From contig WEDG01001047.1 of the NCBI GenBank assembly GCA_017591395.1, positions 1 to 64,000 on the forward strand: a DNA stretch of 64,000 nucleotides, given 5' to 3'. Of this stretch, positions 59,001 to 64,000 are shown in pieces. A program made the position numbers and the translations under genes. The notes under the pieces were generated by a model. The model was not told where the DNA came from. It did no database searches and worked only from the letters and a program-made list of their open reading frames with translations. Numbering within the stretch: position 1 is the stretch's first letter; every line of letters starts with the position of its first letter. The DNA comes from Schistocephalus solidus (lineage: Eukaryota > Platyhelminthes > Cestoda > Diphyllobothriidea > Diphyllobothriidae).

Positions 59001-60271
59001 AAGGAGAAGATTCACGAAGACTGGTTCAGCAATCCATGAGGCCAACTGGATCGACGTCGCCAAGCACACTGAATCTGGTTGCAGAAGCTGAGATGGCAAG
59101 ACAGGATCCCGGACAGGGAATTCCTGGAGCGGACTGGAATCCTCAGCATCCACGCCATGCTGAGGCAAGTGCATCTGCATTTGAGTGACCACCTGGTGAG
59201 AATGAACAACGAGCGACTACCCAAACGAATTTTCTACGGAGATGTCGCTACGGGTGCCCACCGACAGGGAGTCCAAAAACGACGCTACAAGGACACTTTG
59301 AAGAAATCTCTGAAACAACTGCAAATCAACCCGGCTACCTGGGAGGACCTCGCCCAGGATTGACCGGCATGGAGAAGATCCACGAAGACTGGTTAAGCAA
59401 TCTATGAGGCCAACAGGATCGACGCCGCAAAGTTCAAAATAGCGGCACGAAAGTAACCAGCGCCCCGGACCAACATCGTCGATGCCCAGGCCATGCCAGC
59501 ATGCCCTCGCTGTCAACGCATCTTCCGCGCGCGAATCGTCCTGGTTGGACATCTTCGGACGCAATGCACCAACAATCTGACAATTCCAATTTCTACGTCA
59601 AATTCTACCAACCCTCCTTCAGACTCCCCCACCCTCACTCCTGGCATCAATTCCATTAGTCCCACCATCATAAAGACCACATCCCTCTACTCATCGCCTG
59701 TTACCCGCACCACCGCCACCACCACCAACTTCGCCTTCACTACCACCATCACCACCGCCACCACCCCACCATCAGCGATGGGTACTCTCTTCTAAACTGT
59801 CCTCAACGCTACCGCACATTCACCTCACGCATCAGCCTGGTTGGTCAATTGCGAATCCATCGTACAGAGACTGGTGAACCAGTGCCTGGAGCACCAATAC
59901 ACAGCAGAGATCATCGCATCCACTGTCCTCGCGCATTTACTCATCACATGGGCCTATTCGGTCACATGCGCATCCATGACAGCGGAATTCACCTCAATGC
60001 CAACAACACCGGTACATCCTGCATACCCTCCGCTCCTGCCATTCTTACCGCCACTGCCACCCCCACTACTATGAATGACATCCCCCAGCCTCTACCGATT
60101 TCTCCTGCTCACAGTGTGCCCAAAACTTCAACTCACAAGGCTAGTGAACCAGTGCCTGGGGCTCCAACACACAGTCGCCGCGCCCGCCTCCACTGCCCTC
60201 ACTGCTCCCGCACATTAACACACCGCATTGACCTTTTCGGACACATGCGCCTCCACGACAACCTACGGTAG
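56001..60271 (+). pseudogene. ZF-LINE ORF: APE endonuclease, RT, C2H2 zinc fingers
   Basis: Starts GTG-AGT-CCA where copy C has ATG. Endonuclease motifs are all visible: [35 protein letters not shown]. In-frame stops at 56,286 and 56,955, a frameshift near 57,125 and a TAG at about 57,207 follow. RT: SSGKAPGSDAIPPEVYK, shift near 57,588, HRGISLLNIAGKIFSRILLN, FVDLTKAFDTVNRDG, NGVKQGCILAP, then F-A-E-D at 58,254-58,265 instead of the expected F-A-D-D. Post-RT domain: FAYLGSTLSRNT, with TAG after IDD, and RWQDRIPDT. Zinc fingers: CPRCQRIFRARIVLVGHLRT (about 59,500) and HCPHCSRTLTHRIDLFGHMR (about 60,200); middle ones have lost cysteines. Confidence 0.9.
58717..59440 (+). repeat. 367-bp tandem duplication inside the ORF
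   Basis: CTGAGATGGCAAGACAGGAT at 58,721 recurs at 59,088. The whole block RIPD... to the ATWEDLA motif and the following GAAGACTGGTT is present twice. Copies A and D have it once. The two units differ at many positions. Confidence 0.9.
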
Positions 60272-60359
60272 AAGTGAGCTCCCTAGTGGTAGGTTTCAAA
60301 CTAGGCGCAATAGAAAGACAGGAGCGACTGCAGGTTAAGAAAGCCTGGTCCATCGGCTA

Positions 60360-61450
60360 TCTTCCCAACCTGAAGCGCTTCTTATTGGCTAAAAATTAGG
60401 CCGCACGTTGGAAAGCTTGACGTGATGTCCAACTTCCGATTTTCGATGGATGAATGTACCTGCCGCTCACGGGGTACTCGAACGTGGACAAAATGGACAG
60501 GAACACTCATATGCTGTCCAGACCACTATCGGATGGAAACTCATGGGACAGGTTAAGGGAAAAGATCGTGCTTATAACGCATATGTCGACTTTTTGAGCT
60601 AGACTGTCAGAGAAAGGCTAAAACCAACGTGGAACTTTAAATTCGGTGCGCCTAAGCCCTTGGAAGCTGCGAGTATTGTTCGACTGCGCCAGATAGAACA
60701 GGGGTACATCGCTCAACCTCCAATTACTGCAGTGGCCAGACCTGACTAACAATTTCTGTTGAGGTTAACTAGATTCCGTGAATTTCCGTACATAGCGGTG
60801 ACAGACATTGAAGCTATGTTCCATCGGGTTCGAGTTCCAACTTCTCAACGTTCATTTTACGATTTCTATGGTGGCTTAATCGTGACTGTACTCCAGAGAC
60901 TTATCAAATGGCAGTTTATCCGTTCGGCGCAACCTCTTCCCCATGTGTCGCTATGTACCGCTAAATCAATCAATAAATCAGGTGACAGACGTCCACGCAG
61001 CTCACTATGTCGATTACTTGCGAAGGTGTTTCTACGTTGACGAGTGTTTCATCAGCCGCTTCTCTGTGCGAGCCCTTAGGGACGTGGCTTCTTATCCATG
61101 AACTGCTCTGCGAACTCATGGTTTCCGTCTAACTAAATGGCGCAGCAGCTCGGTTGAGACCCTCGTAGACATTCCTGAGGAAGAATGAGTGGACGGGGAA
61201 TGTGCCTCGAGCTTAAACCAGCCGAAACACACAGAACAAAAAGCTACAGACACATTCAGTTTCACAGTCAGTGGCCTACGGACACGCTCACCATAAGTGC
61301 CATGATCTCTTATATCTTAACCCTCTATGATCCACTTAGGTTTTTCATTCCCGTTCTGTTACCAGCCAAGTTACTACTGCAGCACTTTGGCCGATGAAAC
61401 CTCGAATGAAACGAAAAGATCGATGATGAGTATGTGCAACAGAGTTTTAA
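60360..61450 (+). pseudogene. BEL/Pao pol: protease end and reverse transcriptase
   Basis: DVQLPIFDG and SYAVQTTIGWKLMGQV (about 60,430-60,570) match the end of the BEL/Pao protease region. RT follows: RVLFDCARQNRGTSLN (about 60,675-60,720), WPDLTNN, VTDIEAMFHRVRVPTSQR (60,795-60,850), YVDYLRRCFYVDECFISRF with the catalytic box as YVDE (about 61,030), then HGFRLTKWRSSSVETLVDIP, and LYDPLRFFIPVLLPAKLLLQH (61,320-61,385). Frames shift repeatedly. It continues the gag at 54.1 kb beyond ZF-LINE copy F. Confidence 0.8.
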
Positions 61451-62079
61451 CTGAATGAAACAGTTTAAGTGCCTCGGCGAGGTTCGGATACGACGCTGGT
61501 TTAGATGACGTAGAACAGCTGGTTTAGATTACGTAGAACAGTGTCAATTACACGGTTTTTGGACGCTTCAAAGAGTGGGTAAGGGGCCGTGGTCTACCCT
61601 CATGCAATGGCCAACGACGGTTCAACATGTACGACGTTTGTGTGGGGCAAATCTCGAGTCACGTCTCTTAAAGATCAACCCATACCACGGCTAGAGCCAA
61701 ACTAGTGAAACAGGCCGAGTTGATCGTGGGCTTTTGCTGGTGAAGTTCAAAGTCTTGCATCGTTTTCCTAAATATCTTCGTAGAGAACATGGGCAGCTTT
61801 TCCTTGTTAATGGTCACAGTGGCACAGTCTGATACTTTTTCCGTGTAGTATGGACAAAATCGTCATCTTCCTTACTCGTGGACAGTTTTGGTCTTCCGTG
61901 TCTATTTATAGAAACGATTCTATCAGTAATAATATTAATAATAGTTGCTAGCGACTAATGCGGCAATCATTCCGTTAATAAGTTCTCGATCCGTTTGTAG
62001 TCGACTACAGATAGAAACTGTCTGAACTTCTTTATCATGCGGCGTCACAGGAAAAAGTGATGACATGTCGCAGGTTATC
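61451..62079. other. unassigned; possible BEL/Pao continuation
   Basis: No motif strong enough to name. RNase H and integrase of BEL/Pao would be expected here but were not seen. Confidence 0.3.
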
Positions 62080-62560
62080 AAGCCATGTTTGTTTATGGCC
62101 CAAATTATTGGTATAGTAAAATAAAACGCAGTGAAAGAAGTTCATTATTAAGTTTTATGACAAAAAACGTCATACATTTAAAAACAGAATTTTTAAAATT
62201 CGATCCACCTATTTTTCCCGAAAAATAAACTATTTTTTATAGCAGCCTTCTCCGGATTTTTATGAACATAAAACAATATTTTCTGTTACCGAAGGAATTT
62301 ATTTAAAACATTTTCTACTTCTGCTAAATATTTTTTATCGTGCAATGCGCACAAACAATAGGTTTTGACTTATAGCTTGCAGTAGCACCGGAAAATACTT
62401 GGATATCAAGAAACGTCGAATTTTGTCCAATTCTGACTGTTTTTCCTTTATAGATCAGATTTGGAAATAAATAAGCTTTATTAAACAACATTTTGTGCCT
62501 TAAACCAAGTAAAAAAGAACCAACCTTAAATGTGCGTCATACTGCCCCCTCAAAATTTGA
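62080..62560. repeat. AT-rich dispersed repeat copy
   Basis: Aligns with 36,440-36,860 over about 400 bp (shared TAGTAAAATAAAA, GTTTTRTG.CAAAAA, AAGG.ATTTATTTAAAAC, AACAATA.GTTTTG). Confidence 0.65.
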
Positions 62561-62589
62561 TCTCGATATTTAATGATTTAGGCGATCAA

Positions 62590-64000
62590 CTCGACGCCCT
62601 CGGCGGCTGCCGAATTCCATGATGGGTTTGGACTTTTCTTTAGGGGGAAGACAACCGGAGTTTGCCTGGACCACACAAGAGATTGCTTGCCATTGGTTGC
62701 GAAAATGCACACGCAGAGTGAATTAGTTTATAATTATGGTAGACTTGCACTGCATCTACGGACAAGTCAACCGTTATAGTCTGACGATGTCCACCGTATT
62801 TTCCGAAGAAGGGCAGTGCAGAGACGGTAACTAATGCGTGGATTACTTTTAAGTGATAGTAGCCTTGTGCTGCAGTTACCGCACTCTCTCCTCCCCCACT
62901 AGAACCGGGTGTCATGACACAGTCAAGAAGACCGGAGGCGGTCGCAGGTGGCTGGCGCAGCTGGAGCTGCCCTTGGGCGTACCACCACACCTGGCTCGGA
63001 TCGCACGGAGTGGGCGTGCCATAAAAGCCACATAAAGAAGGAGCCTTTGCAGCCTGATTCTCATTCGGCCAGTCAGCCACTCCACACAAAATACACATTG
63101 AACTGACCACGTGATCCGAGTTATTCCACCAGTTGGCAACCTTCCAAGCCACAGCTTTTACCACACCATGATAGTTTCAAGTGCGTCAGGTTGTTTATAG
63201 TGATGAAAATGCGCTGAGTCGTCGACCTAACTCTCTCCCCCACCCCACAATCAGACCATCGTAGTGCGCCAGTTCCGGTTCGACTAGCGCATCCTCCATT
63301 CCGGCCGGTTGCTCCTCGGATTGCCTAAAAGAGAACGAACATTCCAGGCTGCTATTGTGATCAGACTCACCTAAGCAGCCCGGAAGATATGGCGCGGGGA
63401 ATGGAGACGGGGGGTATTGTTGTTTGTTTGAGTTTAACGACCACGTATTTTTCAATCTGCGAGCCGCGGCCGGCTGCAGAAAACGTGAGACCCAGCATTT
63501 GTTTAGGGCACCTTTTCAAGCCCCTTCCTCTGCGATGAGGCAAGCAGTTCTCTCTCTTAAATAGGGCCGCTTAGACTTCCCAGAGGACTACCGAACTCCA
63601 CTATGGGTCATGGTTTTGGTTTAGTGGGAAAGCGACCCGAGTTGGCCTGGGTCGCCTACGGGGTTGCTGTCGCCCCCACCGTATGACTTTTTGAGAGGGA
63701 AGAGGTGGAAAGTTTGGGAGTCAGACATACTGAGTGTGGAGGCATAAACAGCACCCGAGACTCTTACCCCTAGGCCATAGCCGCCCCTAGGCATGCCACC
63801 AACCCCCCTCCATTTTGGAATTTTTATGGAAGCGCAACTCCAATAACGTCTGCAATTCTCTGATATGGCCCCTGTGTTGTTCCAACGCATCTACCACGTG
63901 GCCTGTTTAGGGGGCACATCAACCCCACACGAAAGTTCGACCGTCGATTTCGACTAGGTCCACCGTATGCTCCACGGAAGGATGGTGCAGGGACGATGAC
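62590..64000 (-). mobile_element. ZF-LINE copy G: leader, endonuclease stub, monomer, leader
   Basis: Read on the minus strand from the window edge: leader text (64,000-63,390), ORF start with GCAGCCTGGAATGTTCGTTC (about 63,345) and about 25 codons. At about 63,255 it jumps to monomer text (GGTCTGATTGTGGGG, GTCGACGACTCAGCGCATTT). Monomer core with GGAGTGGCTGACTGG follows (to about 63,030), then leader again to about 62,600. The jump point in the ORF differs from that in copy C. Confidence 0.8.

Larger units (their letters stand above)
54930..60290 (+). mobile_element. ZF-LINE copy F, most complete copy
   Basis: Order: one monomer (55,010-55,270), leader modules (55,270-56,000), ORF relic (56,001-60,271) with APE endonuclease, RT, post-RT domain and C2H2 zinc-finger tail. 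It lies between BEL/Pao gag and pol, so it appears inserted into that older element. The 3' UTR and downstream monomers seen after copies A and D are missing here; sequence changes right after the stop codon. Confidence 0.85.

Noticed and set aside
58717..59440. CRISPR-like direct repeats
   Set aside because: Only two long units with no spacers; it is a tandem duplication in a eukaryotic LINE.
60826..60838. GGTTCGAGTTCC as a tRNA B box
   Set aside because: It lies inside BEL/Pao reverse transcriptase coding text and no A box or cloverleaf was found.

Overview
This is a eukaryotic (animal) genomic window made almost entirely of decayed transposable elements. It contains one convincing intact host-type open reading frame, at 44.0-46.0 kb. 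There is no bacterial signature: no operons, no ribosome binding sites, long non-coding stretches, and abundant microsatellites. The element repertoire is CsRn1-like Gypsy, BEL/Pao, Penelope-like, CR1-like and APE-type LINEs, plus Merlin, mariner, MULE and EnSpm-like DNA transposons. Together with degenerate TTAGGG-type repeats it resembles large tapeworm genomes (diphyllobothriid type). That assignment is inferred from recalled element families, not from a search.

Layout. 0-5 kb: inverted 5' piece of an EnSpm-like element, a CR1-like ORF1 remnant and a Gypsy protease/RT relic. 5.7-10.3 kb: microsatellites, then two copies (A, B) of a LINE that carries C2H2 zinc fingers after its RT (called ZF-LINE below). 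10.6-15.1 kb: a nearly full-length, dead CR1-like LINE on the minus strand. 17.8-18.7 kb: ZF-LINE copy C joined to a leader monomer. 19.6-20.9 kb: degenerate telomere-like repeat block. 21.9-22.7 kb: Merlin transposase relic. 23.5-31.3 kb: EnSpm-like N-terminal part, then a Gypsy element split by a Penelope-like element, a MULE relic, and the EnSpm-like catalytic part. 31.7-34.4 kb: ZF-LINE copy D (minus). 35-42 kb: AT-rich dispersed repeats. 43.1-43.8 kb: mariner relic. 44.0-46.0 kb: 663-codon intact ORF, F-box/LRR-like. 46.1-46.4 kb: small terminal-inverted-repeat element with a telomere-like core. 49-53.8 kb: two CR1-like LINEs in opposite orientation. 54.1-61.4 kb: BEL/Pao element split by ZF-LINE copy F, the most complete copy. 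62.6-64 kb: ZF-LINE copy G (minus), running off the window.

The most unusual pattern is the ZF-LINE family. Its leader contains repeated 350-390 bp monomers. The same monomers follow the 3' end of the zinc-finger ORF in at least three places. Two copies jump from the first part of the endonuclease straight into monomer sequence. This suggests terminal repetition or head-to-tail arrays with short deletion derivatives. No tRNA, rRNA or CRISPR was found. All coordinates of degenerate elements are approximate because homology was judged by eye.
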